From the NCBI GenBank assembly GCA_900555835.1, contig USMK01000007.1:1-64000 (forward strand): a stretch of 64,000 bases of DNA, in the 5' to 3' direction. Below are positions 1-8,560 of this stretch, piece after piece. Each line of letters opens with the position of its first letter. Position 1 is the stretch's first letter. This DNA is from an uncultured Clostridium sp. (lineage in GTDB: Bacteria > Bacillota > Clostridia > TANB77 > CAG-508). The position numbers and the translations under genes are program-made. The notes beneath the pieces were generated by a model. The model made no database searches. It saw only the letters and a program-made list of their open reading frames with translations, and was not told the origin of the DNA.

Positions 1-95
1 CTTCGGAGAGGCTCGTAAGATTTAATTTAGATTTCGTAGGTTACGCAACAAGCCGAGGAACGAAATAAATTTTTATATTATTCTCGATTGGGCAA
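1..95. repeat. Dispersed structured element, copy 1 (cut by window edge)
   Basis: Bases 1-70 match the core of the elements at 8561-8760 and 62880-63071, beginning with CTTCGGAGAGGCTCGTAA and containing GATTTCGTAGGTTACGCAAC. The core is followed by a copy-specific arm (about 66-95) that should pair with sequence lying before the window. The trailing bases CAACGGCCAT resemble those just after copy 3. The left half is not visible, so arm pairing cannot be tested for this copy. Confidence 0.8.
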
Positions 96-197
96 CGGCC
101 ATAACCAGAAGCTGCTTTTTCCCTCAGTCCCAAAACGCATCCCCTCCCTCCTTTCTCAAATTTACAAAAAACTCTTCAAAAATTTCGCCCCACCCCC

Positions 198-226
198 TTG
201 AATTTTATGTCCAAATATGGTAAACT
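198..226 (+). promoter_or_regulatory. Promoter of rpmB
   Basis: TTGAAT (198-203) and TAAACT (221-226) are separated by 17 bases, a plausible housekeeping promoter 46 bases upstream of the rpmB start. The stretch 96-197 between the repeat and this promoter holds no gene that I can see. Confidence 0.5.
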
Positions 227-271
227 ATTCAATAGTCATATTTAATAAACAATTGGGAGGTGCATTATACT

Positions 272-469
272 ATGGCTAAATGTGAAATTTGCGAAAAGTC
301 AATTAGTTTCGGTAATAAATTAAGTATTACTCGTTCTCATATTAGTAAAAGAACAACAAGAACTTGGAAACCTAATTTAAGAAAAGTTAAAGCTCTTGTT
401 AATGGAGAACCAAAAAGAATTAATGTGTGTACTAAGTGCCTACGTTCTGGAAAAGTAGAAAGAGCTTAG
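272..469 (+). CDS. rpmB: 50S ribosomal protein bL28
   Basis: A 65-residue large-subunit ribosomal protein. It has the opening AKCEICEKS and a second CxxC (CTKC) near the C-terminus, so it is the zinc-ribbon, four-cysteine form of L28. The ATG at 272 is chosen over the in-frame GTG at 260 because the GGGAGG Shine-Dalgarno (255-260) lies 11 bases upstream of it and overlaps the GTG. The gene is monocistronic, with its own promoter and an intrinsic terminator straight after the stop. The convergent neighbour is spoVM, an adjacency also known from Bacillus. Confidence 0.97.
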   Translation: MAKCEICEKSISFGNKLSITRSHISKRTTRTWKPNLRKVKALVNGEPKRINVCTKCLRSGKVERA

Positions 470-482
470 TAAAATTAAAAAG

Positions 483-510
483 GAATGTCTATTATCAGAC
501 ATTCTTTTTA
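483..510 (+). terminator. Intrinsic terminator of rpmB
   Basis: The hairpin GAATGTCT / AGACATTC is followed by a T-run, 14 bases after the rpmB stop. It also lies downstream of the convergent spoVM gene. Confidence 0.85.
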
Positions 511-515
511 TGTAT

Positions 516-590
516 TTAGTCTTTAATACCAAATATCAATTTTACAAATCCCCTTAAAAATTTAGGAACCTTTTTTACCACTATTTTCAT
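516..590 (-). CDS. spoVM: Stage V sporulation protein SpoVM
   Basis: A 24-residue ORF beginning MKIVVKKVPKFLRG. Bacillus SpoVM is a 26-residue amphipathic helix (MKFYTIKLPKFLGG...), and the PKFLxG core and basic N-terminus match well. SpoVM recognises the convex forespore membrane and anchors SpoIVA, so it starts spore coat assembly. A clear AAAGGAGAG site precedes the ATG at the proper distance. The gene sits next to rpmB, as in Bacillus, and just downstream of a small membrane-protein gene on the same strand. It is short enough to be missed by ordinary gene callers. Confidence 0.88.
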   Translation of the reverse strand: MKIVVKKVPKFLRGFVKLIFGIKD

Positions 591-612
591 AATTTCCACA
601 CTCTCCTTTTTA

Positions 613-762
613 TTAACATGCAAGCCACGCTATTCCAATAATACATAGCGCAACTCCAATTATAAATAGCCAACCTGTTATTGGAAGTAATAGGACCATT
701 AAGATTCCAATGCCAAACCCTATTAAGCATACACCTAATGTCTTTTTAAATAAGCATAACAT
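613..762 (-). CDS. Small membrane protein
   Basis: A 49-residue ORF with a strong AAAGGAGG site before its ATG. It is almost entirely hydrophobic, with two probable membrane segments (about residues 10-27 and 30-47) separated by PITGW, and it carries four cysteines. The stop is 22 bases upstream of the spoVM start, so the two genes are probably co-transcribed. Clostridia commonly carry such 45-50 residue glycine-rich membrane proteins of unknown function. The spoVM linkage hints at a role in sporulation, but that is only inference. Confidence 0.7.
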   Translation of the reverse strand: MLCLFKKTLGVCLIGFGIGILMVLLLPITGWLFIIGVALCIIGIAWLAC

Positions 763-809
763 AATATATTACCTCCTTTTAATATATTATATTAGCAAAC
801 CTCAAAATT

Positions 810-1479
810 GTGCAATTTAACCCCAATTTGAAAGAAGTGATTATCCTGAAATTAACTAAAAAACAAATTATAGAATTAATTGAAAATTTAAAATCAGCAC
901 ATCCAGAAGCTACATGCAGTTTAGATTTCTCTACACCTTTTGAACTTGTTGTTGCAGTTATGCTTTCTGCACAATGTACTGATGAAAGAGTTAATAAAAC
1001 TACTCCTTCTATTTTTGCCAAATATAACAAACCAGAAGATTTTTCAAATATAAATATTTCTTTACTTGAAAGCCTAATACATCCTTGTGGTTTTTATAAA
1101 AATAAAGCCAAAAATATTATTGCTTGTAGTAAAAAAATAATTTCCGATTTTAATGGTCAAGTCCCATCTACTATGGAAGAACTTGTTTCTCTTCCAGGGG
1201 TTGGCAGAAAAAGTGCCAATGTTATTATGCTTGAAGCATTTAATACCCCTGTTGGAATTGCTGTTGATACCCATTGCAAGAGAATTGCAAATAGAATACG
1301 GATTAAGTGATAATTCTATTCCTGAAAAAATCGAAATGGATTTATTAAAAATAATACCAAAAGAATATATAAAAGATGTTAATCACCTTTTTGTATATCA
1401 CGGAAGAAAAATTTGTGATAGCAGAAAACCTAAATGTGATATTTGTCCTATTAATTATTTATGTTCAAAAAATATCTAG
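810..1479 (+). CDS. nth: Endonuclease III, read through a +1 shift at CGG
   Basis: DNA glycosylase/AP lyase for oxidised pyrimidines (base excision repair). Frame 0 runs to CGG at 1299-1301 and would stop three codons later at TGA. Omitting C1299 gives ...IANRI-G-LSDNS... and a complete protein of about 222 residues. Visible features are the helix-hairpin-helix LPGVGRKSANV with the catalytic Lys, the catalytic Asp in AVDTHCKR, and the [4Fe-4S] ligands C-x6-C-x2-C-x5-C at the C-terminus, which lie entirely after the shift. Without the shift the cluster loop would be lost. The start is uncertain: GTG at 810, or CTG at 846, which has a better-placed GAAAGAAGTGA upstream. 670 minus 1 bases is divisible by three. 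Confidence 0.88.
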
Positions 1480-1531
1480 TATATTTTTATAATTTTTATT
1501 TATACTATTTATTATCGAGAGGTGATTTTTC

Positions 1532-1672
1532 TTGACCAATATCAATTGTACTTGTGATTGTATTTATCAAAAGGACGGAAAATGTAATATGGATGATGTT
1601 TCATATAAAATTTTAACTCCTCAAATTAGTTGTCCTTATTTTTACCAAGCTTCTACACACAAAAACACATAA
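1532..1672 (+). CDS. Small cysteine-rich protein
   Basis: A 46-residue ORF starting with TTG behind a good GAGAGGTGA site (1516-1524). Six cysteines are arranged CTCDCIYQKDGKC ... SCPYF. This resembles a widespread family of short clostridial proteins with a Cys-rich N-terminus and a CPYF end, whose function is not known to me. A metal-binding or redox role is only a guess. The stop codon lies inside the terminator hairpin that follows. Confidence 0.65.
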   Translation: MTNINCTCDCIYQKDGKCNMDDVSYKILTPQISCPYFYQASTHKNT

Positions 1673-1690
1673 TTTTATGTGTTTTTTTTG
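1661..1690 (+). terminator. Intrinsic terminator
   Basis: AAAACACATA / TATGTGTTTT with a following T-run. It overlaps the last codons of the small Cys-rich gene. Confidence 0.75.
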
Positions 1691-1699
1691 TGTTTTCAA

Positions 1700-1728
1700 T
1701 TGACAAAAATTGAATAAAGCTATATTAT
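1700..1728 (+). promoter_or_regulatory. Promoter of the bactofilin-like gene
   Basis: TTGACA (1700-1705), a 17-base spacer and TATTAT (1723-1728): a near-consensus SigA-type promoter 37 bases before the start codon at 1765. Confidence 0.7.
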
Positions 1729-1764
1729 TAGGATATTAAAATAATGGAAGGAGCGACAATAAAA

Positions 1765-2979
1765 ATGTCAAGAAAAAGTTTAAAAATTTTACTTGTTTTA
1801 GTAACAATTTTAAGTTTAATTTCAACATTCAGTTTAGCAACTGACGATACTAATTCAGCAGAGGCTACATCTTCAAATGACGAAGCAGTAGTTACTTCTG
1901 ACGAAAGTGGAACAGCCGCTATATCTGACGAAAACTCAGCCGAAAATGGCGAAACAGCTTCTGATGGAACAAATAAAACAACAAGTTCTACCGAAGCAAG
2001 TACAAACCACGATGTTTATTTAAGTGGTGATTCTGTTACAATAGGTTCAGGGGAAACTGTTAATGGTAATGCCTTTGTTTGTGCAAAAACTGTAACAATA
2101 AATGGTCAAATTGGTGGAGACCTTTTTGTAATAGCAGATACATTAAATATTGATGGTGGTCAAATTTATGGAAATGTTTTTGCTTTATCTCAAAGCATTA
2201 CATTAAATGGTTTAATTTACGATTTATATGCAGCTTGTGGAACACTTACAATGGGTTATGATGGTGTTGCATATAGAGATTTAAAAGTAAATTGTGATAA
2301 TGCAACAATAAATGGTGTTGTTGGAAAAAATATTAATATTTCAGCTAAAACTTCTTTGTCACTAGATAGTGATTGTATAGTTTACGGAGATTTAAACTAT
2401 TCAACAACTAGCGAAATTACAGTTGCTGATGGTTTAGTAAAAGGTACAGTTAATTTTGATAAATTAGCCCCTACATCTTCTGCTGGAATTTTAGGTTATG
2501 TTATGGCTGGATTAACTTTATTAGTTTATGTATTAGTAATTTGGCTTCTAATGTCTAAATTAGCTCCAAAATTCTATGATAAAGTTACAAAAATGCCTGT
2601 TAAAAAATTATTATTATCTATATTAGTTGGATTAGTTGCAATGATAGTAGTTCCACTAGTTTCTATCGCACTATTCTTTACAGTTATAGGTATTCCTGTT
2701 GCTTTTGCTTTAATTGCAGTATTTGCAATAATTCTTGCAATTTCATTTGCAACAGTTAGCATAAACTTAGCAAATAAATTAGCTTCAAAAGTTAAAGTTC
2801 TTGCTAAATTCAATAACCTATTTGCTGTTATAATTGTTACACTAGTTTTATGGCTAATTACTTTAATTCCATATGTTGGACCAATCGTAAATATGTTATT
2901 AGTACTTTGCGGTTTAGGTATGGTTTTAGCTAATATTATTAGTAAAAACAAAAAATCAGTAGAGACTGCACAAGTTTAG
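1765..2979 (+). CDS. Secreted bactofilin-like repeat protein with C-terminal membrane helices
   Basis: 404 residues. The ATG at 1765 is preferred over 1744 because GGAAGGAGCG lies between them at the right distance. Order of parts: a signal peptide (about 1-25), a Ser/Thr/Glu/Asn-rich linker (26-85), then short repeating beta-strand units with turns such as NGNAFV, NGQIGGDLFV and GGQIYGNVFA (about 90-225). Such units are typical of the right-handed beta-helix of bactofilin or polymer-forming proteins. The end has about four membrane helices (240-395) with a PVKK cytoplasmic loop. Its role is probably in envelope organisation. The topology (external helix, membrane tail) differs from cytosolic bactofilins, so the family call is by fold appearance only. 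Confidence 0.7.
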   Translation: MSRKSLKILLVLVTILSLISTFSLATDDTNSAEATSSNDEAVVTSDESGTAAISDENSAENGETASDGTNKTTSSTEASTNHDVYLSGDSVTIGSGETVNGNAFVCAKTVTINGQIGGDLFVIADTLNIDGGQIYGNVFALSQSITLNGLIYDLYAACGTLTMGYDGVAYRDLKVNCDNATINGVVGKNINISAKTSLSLDSDCIVYGDLNYSTTSEITVADGLVKGTVNFDKLAPTSSAGILGYVMAGLTLLVYVLVIWLLMSKLAPKFYDKVTKMPVKKLLLSILVGLVAMIVVPLVSIALFFTVIGIPVAFALIAVFAIILAISFATVSINLANKLASKVKVLAKFNNLFAVIIVTLVLWLITLIPYVGPIVNMLLVLCGLGMVLANIISKNKKSVETAQV

Positions 2980-3008
2980 TTTTGTGCAACATTAAAGAAA
3001 CTATAAAT

Positions 3009-3042
3009 AAAAATACACATCTTATAATTTGATGTGTATTTT
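3009..3042. terminator. Bidirectional terminator
   Basis: AAATACACATC / GATGTGTATTT, flanked by A-rich and T-rich ends. It serves the + gene ending at 2979 and the - gene ending at 3047. Confidence 0.8.
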
Positions 3043-3046
3043 TTAT

Positions 3047-3709
3047 TTATGCATTTTTTAATTTTTTTATGGTATCTGCATAATCTTCGGCTAATATAAT
3101 GCTACTTCCTGCAACTGCTATATCTATTCCAGCTTGGGATAATTTTTCTATATTTTCTTGATTTATTCCCCCATCGGCTTCAATAAATATATCTATATTA
3201 TTTTCAGTTATATATTCTTTTAGTTTTCTTATTTTGTCAATTGTTTCTGGGATTAGTTTTTGTCCTCCTTTTCCTGGTTCTACTGTCATTACTAATACCA
3301 TATGTATATATTTTAAATATTCATAAATCTCGCTTATATCTGTTTCTGGCTTTATTGCTAACCCACATTTCATGCCATTTTCTTTTATTTTATTTATTGT
3401 TTTTAATAGTTCCTCTTTATTATCAAAAGCTTCGTAATGAATTGTTATAAAGCTTGGTTCTAGTGGTATATATTCTTCTATATATTCGTTTGGTTCTTTA
3501 ACCATTAAATGTACGTCTAGCTGTGAATTTGATATTTGTCTTATATTTTCTGCATATTGTCTCATTTGCTCTGTTGTGTTATTTTCTACAAATTTTCCAT
3601 CCATTACATCTATATGAAAATAATCTGTTTTGGCTGTTTCTAAATTATAAAATGTCTTTACTGAATTTTCTTCTTTTACTGATAATATTGATGTTGAAAT
3701 TTCTATCAT
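3047..3709 (-). CDS. rpe: Ribulose-phosphate 3-epimerase
   Basis: A 220-residue TIM-barrel enzyme interconverting D-ribulose 5-phosphate and D-xylulose 5-phosphate in the pentose phosphate pathway. Family signatures are STSILS at the N-terminus, HIDVMDGKFV (metal His/Asp), LDVHLMV, VMTVEPGKGGQ, EADGGIN and AGSSI. The start is placed at the inner ATG (3709) because GGAAAGGAAG lies just before it; the frame is open to 3733. In many Bacillota rpe lies downstream of prkC and the PP2C gene, as here. Confidence 0.93.
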   Translation of the reverse strand: MIEISTSILSVKEENSVKTFYNLETAKTDYFHIDVMDGKFVENNTTEQMRQYAENIRQISNSQLDVHLMVKEPNEYIEEYIPLEPSFITIHYEAFDNKEELLKTINKIKENGMKCGLAIKPETDISEIYEYLKYIHMVLVMTVEPGKGGQKLIPETIDKIRKLKEYITENNIDIFIEADGGINQENIEKLSQAGIDIAVAGSSIILAEDYADTIKKLKNA

Positions 3710-3736
3710 TTTTATTTCTTCCTTTCCTTGCATAAA

Positions 3737-3768
3737 GCTCCCTATCTTTTTAGGGAGCTTTTATTTTT
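3737..3768 (-). terminator. Terminator downstream of prkC
   Basis: AAAGCTCCCT / AGGGAGCTTT hairpin between prkC and rpe, with a T-rich tail on the minus strand. It may partly insulate rpe from the kinase operon. Confidence 0.75.
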
Positions 3769-3772
3769 ATTC

Positions 3773-5731
3773 TTAATCTATATTTAATACTGGATTTGAA
3801 GAATTTAGGTCTAATTGTTTTTGTGTATTTCTTACTCCATCTAGGAATATTTTTACAGTTATAGTTCCAACGCCCTCTACTGGCACAGTTATTTTTTCTG
3901 TATCCTTTTTATGTGATTTTTTGTAAACTGTATCTTCTATTCCATTTGAAGTTACTTTTACAACTACTTCTACACTTTCTGCTGGAACCTCTTTTCCGTC
4001 ACTATCTGTTAGTTTTTTATAGCCTGTTAATGATTTTAAGTTGATATTTACTGTTCCACTCTTGATTTCAGCAAGTTTGTTTACTGTAAGTGATACAGCT
4101 GTTTTTTCATCTACTTTTTTGTCTGCATCTATTCCTTGTTTTAATACTTCTCCATTTGGTTTTGTTGTATCAGATTCATATTTTACAGTTCCAACTGTTA
4201 ATCCTGCTGCTTCTAGTGCTTTTTTAGCTTCGGCTTCTTGTTTTCCTACTACATATGGTACTGTAACTTCTTTTATTCCTCTACCTAAACTTACATAAAT
4301 TTTAACTGTACTATCTTTTGATATTTGTTCATTTGCAGCTGGTTCTTGTTTTATTACAACACCTTCTTGAACTTTTTCATTTATTTCTTCTGCAATTTCA
4401 ACTTTCAAATTAGCTTCTTCTAATTTAGATATAGCATCATCTTTTGCATCTCCTGTAACCTTCGGAACTGCTACCATTTCAATACCTTTGCTTACTACAA
4501 GTTTTATTACTTCTGTTTCATTTATTTTATAATTGTCTTGGTATTTAGGCTCTTGTGATAATATTGTTCCTTCTTCTTTTCCTTCTGGTGAATATTCTTC
4601 TGTTATTTCATATTTTAGCTTTAATTCGTCTAATTTAGTTTTTGCTTCTTCTATATTTGTTCCAACTAAACTTGGTATTTGAACTTCTTTTGTTCTTCCT
4701 CCTGTTAGTAATTTCCAAGTTCCAAACATAGCTCCAAAGAATATTAGTAAACATAGGAAAACAATCAATACAATCTTTTTAGCCTTATTTTTCTTCTTTT
4801 TGCCTTGCTTTTCTTCTCTTTTAGCTTCTTTTTCAGCTTCTTCTACATTCATTACTCTTGTTGGCTCGTCAGTTACAGCTTTGCTCATTACAACAAAATT
4901 GCCATTTGGATTTTTAATTGATTCTTTTAAATCTGTAAGCATTTCTGTTGCAGATATGTATCTTAAACTTGGTTCTTTTTGCATTGCTTTTATTATTATT
5001 TTGTTTACACTATCTGGTATTGTTGGATTTAATGTTTTAGGCTCTACTGGTACTTCTTGCATATGTTTTAATGCAACAGATACTGGTGTATCTGCATCAA
5101 ATGGTACTTTTCCAGTAAGCATTTCATACATAACTACACCAAGTGAATATAAATCAGATTTAGCATCTGTGTATCCACCTCTTGCTTGTTCTGGTGAAAA
5201 ATAATGTACTGAACCTATTGTAGCGCCAAATGATGTTATTGTTGAATTAGAAACAGCCTTTGCTATTCCAAAATCTGTTACCTTTGCTGTTCCATCCTCA
5301 GTTATTATAATATTATGTGGCTTTATATCTCTATGAACTATATTGTGTCTATGTGCAACCTCTAAGGCTGATGCTATTTGAATAGCTATATTTACAGTCC
5401 ATTTCCAAGGCAAAATTCCTTCGTCTGTTATTATTTCTTTTAAAGTTTTTCCTTGAACAAGTTCCATTACAATATAGTAAATATCTCCTTCATTTCCTAC
5501 ATCATATATTGAAACAATATTAGGATGACTTAAACTTGCAGCAGATTGAGCTTCTATATTAAATCTTTTTACAAATTCAGCATCAGTTGTAAACTCTTCT
5601 TTTAGCACTTTAACTGCCACATTTCTGTTTAAAACATGGCATCTAGCCTTATAAACTGTTGCCATACCTCCATTACCTATCTTTTCTAGGATTTCGTACC
5701 TATTTCCTATTAATCTTCCTTCTAGGTTCAT
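3773..5731 (-). CDS. prkC: PASTA-domain Ser/Thr protein kinase
   Basis: 652 residues. The N-terminal Hanks-type kinase (about 10-270) has the glycine loop IGNGGMATVYKA, the catalytic loop HRDIKPHNI, DFGIAKA and the APE-equivalent SPEQARG. A Lys-rich juxtamembrane linker and one membrane helix (about 322-345) follow, then three PASTA repeats (about 350-560) with the usual VPxVxG openings, and a C-terminal beta domain. PASTA repeats bind peptidoglycan or muropeptides; in Bacillus PrkC controls spore germination and growth. Its partner phosphatase is immediately upstream in the same operon. Confidence 0.95.
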   Translation of the reverse strand: MNLEGRLIGNRYEILEKIGNGGMATVYKARCHVLNRNVAVKVLKEEFTTDAEFVKRFNIEAQSAASLSHPNIVSIYDVGNEGDIYYIVMELVQGKTLKEIITDEGILPWKWTVNIAIQIASALEVAHRHNIVHRDIKPHNIIITEDGTAKVTDFGIAKAVSNSTITSFGATIGSVHYFSPEQARGGYTDAKSDLYSLGVVMYEMLTGKVPFDADTPVSVALKHMQEVPVEPKTLNPTIPDSVNKIIIKAMQKEPSLRYISATEMLTDLKESIKNPNGNFVVMSKAVTDEPTRVMNVEEAEKEAKREEKQGKKKKNKAKKIVLIVFLCLLIFFGAMFGTWKLLTGGRTKEVQIPSLVGTNIEEAKTKLDELKLKYEITEEYSPEGKEEGTILSQEPKYQDNYKINETEVIKLVVSKGIEMVAVPKVTGDAKDDAISKLEEANLKVEIAEEINEKVQEGVVIKQEPAANEQISKDSTVKIYVSLGRGIKEVTVPYVVGKQEAEAKKALEAAGLTVGTVKYESDTTKPNGEVLKQGIDADKKVDEKTAVSLTVNKLAEIKSGTVNINLKSLTGYKKLTDSDGKEVPAESVEVVVKVTSNGIEDTVYKKSHKKDTEKITVPVEGVGTITVKIFLDGVRNTQKQLDLNSSNPVLNID

Positions 5732-5754
5732 TTTACATCTCTCCTTATAATATA

Positions 5755-6489
5755 TTAGTCTTCGTTTTCTATTACAATAACTGTTATATTATCCATTCCA
5801 CCGGCTTTATTAGCACTTGCTATCAACTCTTTATTTGGACTTTCTGGATTGTCTTTTATTATTTTTAAAATTTCTTTTTCTTCTAACATATTTGTCAATC
5901 CATCTGAACAGATAAATATTATATCATTTTTTTCAATTTTTTCAACTATTAAATCTGGTTCCACAAAAGCTGTACATCCCAGAGCCTTTGTTAGCACATT
6001 TTTTTGAGGATGCACTTTTGCTTGTTCTCTTGTTATAGTTCCATCATTTATTAGCTTTTCTACATAACTATGGTCTTTGGTTATTTGCATTATTTTGTCA
6101 TTTTTTATTTTATATATTCTGCTATCTCCGATATGACTTATATATAGCTTATTGTCTATAATTAAAGCAATTTCAAGAGTAGTTCCCATTTCTTCTAGTT
6201 CTTCTACTTGTCTAGTTTTTTCGTATATAACCATATTAGCATATTGTGTTGCATCTTTTAGCAAATTTATAATATTATCTGTTTCTAGCTTAATTTTTGA
6301 ATAATTATTGTAAATGTAATTTTTTACTGCATTTACAGCCATATTACTAGCAATTTCTCCTCCTGTGTATCCTCCCATTCCATCTGCTAATACACATAAC
6401 TTAATGTCATCATAACTTCCTGATACATAATAATAATCTTGATTCTTTTCCCTGGCTTTACCTATGTCGGTGCCTGCAAAGACTTTCAT
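5755..6489 (-). CDS. prpC: PP2C-family protein phosphatase (PrpC/Stp type)
   Basis: A 244-residue metal-dependent Ser/Thr phosphatase. Signature motifs are TDIGKAREKNQD, ADGMGGYTGGE (metal Asp and Gly), HIGDSRIY, and GLTNML with the later GGMDNITVIV. It removes phosphates placed by the neighbouring PASTA kinase. The start overlaps the rlmN stop by four bases (6486-6489), so the order rlmN-prpC-prkC is translationally coupled, as is common in Bacillota. Confidence 0.95.
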   Translation of the reverse strand: MKVFAGTDIGKAREKNQDYYYVSGSYDDIKLCVLADGMGGYTGGEIASNMAVNAVKNYIYNNYSKIKLETDNIINLLKDATQYANMVIYEKTRQVEELEEMGTTLEIALIIDNKLYISHIGDSRIYKIKNDKIMQITKDHSYVEKLINDGTITREQAKVHPQKNVLTKALGCTAFVEPDLIVEKIEKNDIIFICSDGLTNMLEEKEILKIIKDNPESPNKELIASANKAGGMDNITVIVIENED

Positions 6490-7530
6490 TTTTCCTCCTC
6501 ATTTTTTAGGTTTTTACGTCTTAATTGACCACAAGCAGCATCAATATCTGAACCTAATTCTCTTCTTATAGTTGCAACAATTCCATGTTCATTTAAATAA
6601 TCTCTAAATTTTATTATGTTTTCATTTGTACTTTTAGTAAATTTTCCATTTTCAATTTTATTTATTGGAATAAGATTTATATGAGCATTCATACCTCTTA
6701 CCAATTTAATCAGCTTTTTAGCATCTTCTAAATTATCATTATTATCTTTTGCCAAAGCATATTCAAAAGAAACTCTTCTTCCAGTTGTTTTTATATAATA
6801 CTTACACGCTTCCATCAAACTTTCAATATTATATACCTTATTAACAGGCATAATCTCACTTCTCTTTTCGTCAGTTGGACTGTGTAGCGAAATAGACAAA
6901 GTACATTGAATCTGCTCATTAGCTAAATCATAAATCTTTGGCACCAAGCCACTTGTAGAAACACTAATATGTCTAGCACCAATAGCAAGACCTTTGGGAT
7001 TATTCAAAATCCTAATAGCCTTCACAACATTATCATAATTATCCAAAGGCTCACCAATTCCCATAAAAACAATATTAGAAATTCGTATCTTCTCATCCCT
7101 TTGCACAGCCAAAACCTGTTCAACAATCTCACCAGCCGTCAAACTTCTCACAAAAGGAATTCCCGTAGAAGCACAAAACTTACACCCCATCTTGCACCCA
7201 ATCTGAGAAGAAACACACAAGGTCCTACCAAATTTATACTCCATCAAAACAGTCTCAATAGCATTTCCGATTATCCAAAATATCAAACAAATACTTTTTA
7301 GTACCATCCTTCGATTCCTGTTTCTTCAAAATCTCAAAATTCTTAAACTCATATATCTCCTCTAACTTGCCTCTTAACTCCTTAGACAAATTAGTCATCT
7401 CTTCAAAGCTAGTAACCTCAAACTGATAAATCCACTTAAAAACCTGCTCAGCCCTAAAAGGCTTCTCCCCCAGCTCCAAAAACTCCTGCTTCAAATCCTC
7501 CAAATTATAATCCTTAATATTCTTCTTCAA
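6486..7530 (-). CDS. rlmN: 23S rRNA/tRNA m2A methyltransferase RlmN, read through a +1 shift at CGG
   Basis: Radical-SAM enzyme methylating C2 of A2503 in 23S rRNA and A37 of some tRNAs. Frame 0 from the TTG at 7530 encodes the N-terminal accessory domain (FRAEQVFKWIY) and reaches CGG at complement(7267..7269), with TGA three codons after it. Dropping the C gives FDILDN-G-NAIETVLMEY and a full-length protein of 347 residues. The radical-SAM ligands CKMGCKFC, the GEPLDN motif and the C-terminal catalytic Cys (DAACGQLR) all lie after the shift. Neither half alone could be active. Confidence 0.9.
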
Positions 7531-7618
7531 ACCAAAACGTCTCCCATTTTTATTATTTACTACTTTATATCACATAATGAAAATTTTTTCAATGTATGTT
7601 TGACAAATAAAACAAACA

Positions 7619-8521
7619 TTACTCACAAGTAATCCCAATCATCCCAGCATCATTGTTTAATGTAGCCATTAAAATCACCGGAATTCGAGCCTTATTAAAC
7701 ACATAATTTTCATTTTTCAAATAACTCTCCACCTTAGGAATCACAATATCCTTATAAAACACAATACTCCCCCCTAAAGCCACAACCTCAGGCTCAAAAA
7801 TATTACAAATAGAAGCAATACCAATAGCCAAATTTCTAGCATACTCATTTATCAATAACTCAACCTTTCTCTCACTTTTCCTACTTTGCAACAATTCAAG
7901 CAAATCTTTTCCAGTAATTTCTTGTTCAATCCCCAATTCCTCTCTAACTTTCTTTCTAAAATTTCCAATAGAAGCATAAGCCTCAAAGCATCCATTAGAA
8001 CCACAACTACACTTCTTTCCATTTCTTTCAATAATCATATGCCCAAACTCATACCCAGAACTACCACGAGCCTGCAACAACTCACCATTATAAAAAACAG
8101 CCCCACCAATTCCAGTACCAATAGTAAGCATAACAGCATTATCATAAGGCTTCAATGAGCCATACATCTTCTCAGCAATAGCAGCACTTTTAGCATCATT
8201 TCTAATAACAACCTTCACATCCTTATAAGCCTTCCCAAGCTCCTCTTTAAAATCAATCTGCCTTATATTCAAATTCTTAGCCTTAATAATCTTCCCACTC
8301 TCCGAAATCCCTGGACAAGCAATCCCAATCAACTCCAAATCCTCAAATTTAGCATTATGTTGCCTTAACATCTCCGGAATAATCTTCTTAATAAGCTCAA
8401 CAATATTTTTAGTCCCTTTCTCATGCTCTTGCAAATCCTTCTCAATTTTATATACAATCTCACCATCCTGAACAATTCCAACTCCAACATGGCTTCCACC
8501 CAAATCAATTCCAATTTTCAT
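7619..8521 (-). CDS. ROK-family sugar kinase
   Basis: 300 residues. N-terminal phosphate-binding motif GIDLGGSHVGVG, catalytic region RNDAKSAA, GTGIGGAVF, and the ROK zinc site CSCGSNGCFEAYAS. The enzyme is probably a glucokinase or N-acetylhexosamine kinase, acting at glycolysis or amino-sugar entry. The ATG at 8521 follows GGAG in GGAGATTTTGAT; the longer open frame to 8641 merely runs into the dispersed repeat element upstream and is rejected. Substrate cannot be decided from sequence alone. Confidence 0.88.
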   Translation of the reverse strand: MKIGIDLGGSHVGVGIVQDGEIVYKIEKDLQEHEKGTKNIVELIKKIIPEMLRQHNAKFEDLELIGIACPGISESGKIIKAKNLNIRQIDFKEELGKAYKDVKVVIRNDAKSAAIAEKMYGSLKPYDNAVMLTIGTGIGGAVFYNGELLQARGSSGYEFGHMIIERNGKKCSCGSNGCFEAYASIGNFRKKVREELGIEQEITGKDLLELLQSRKSERKVELLINEYARNLAIGIASICNIFEPEVVALGGSIVFYKDIVIPKVESYLKNENYVFNKARIPVILMATLNNDAGMIGITCE

Positions 8522-8560
8522 ATCAAAATCTCCAATCACTCTATTTTTTTCACATAGTAG

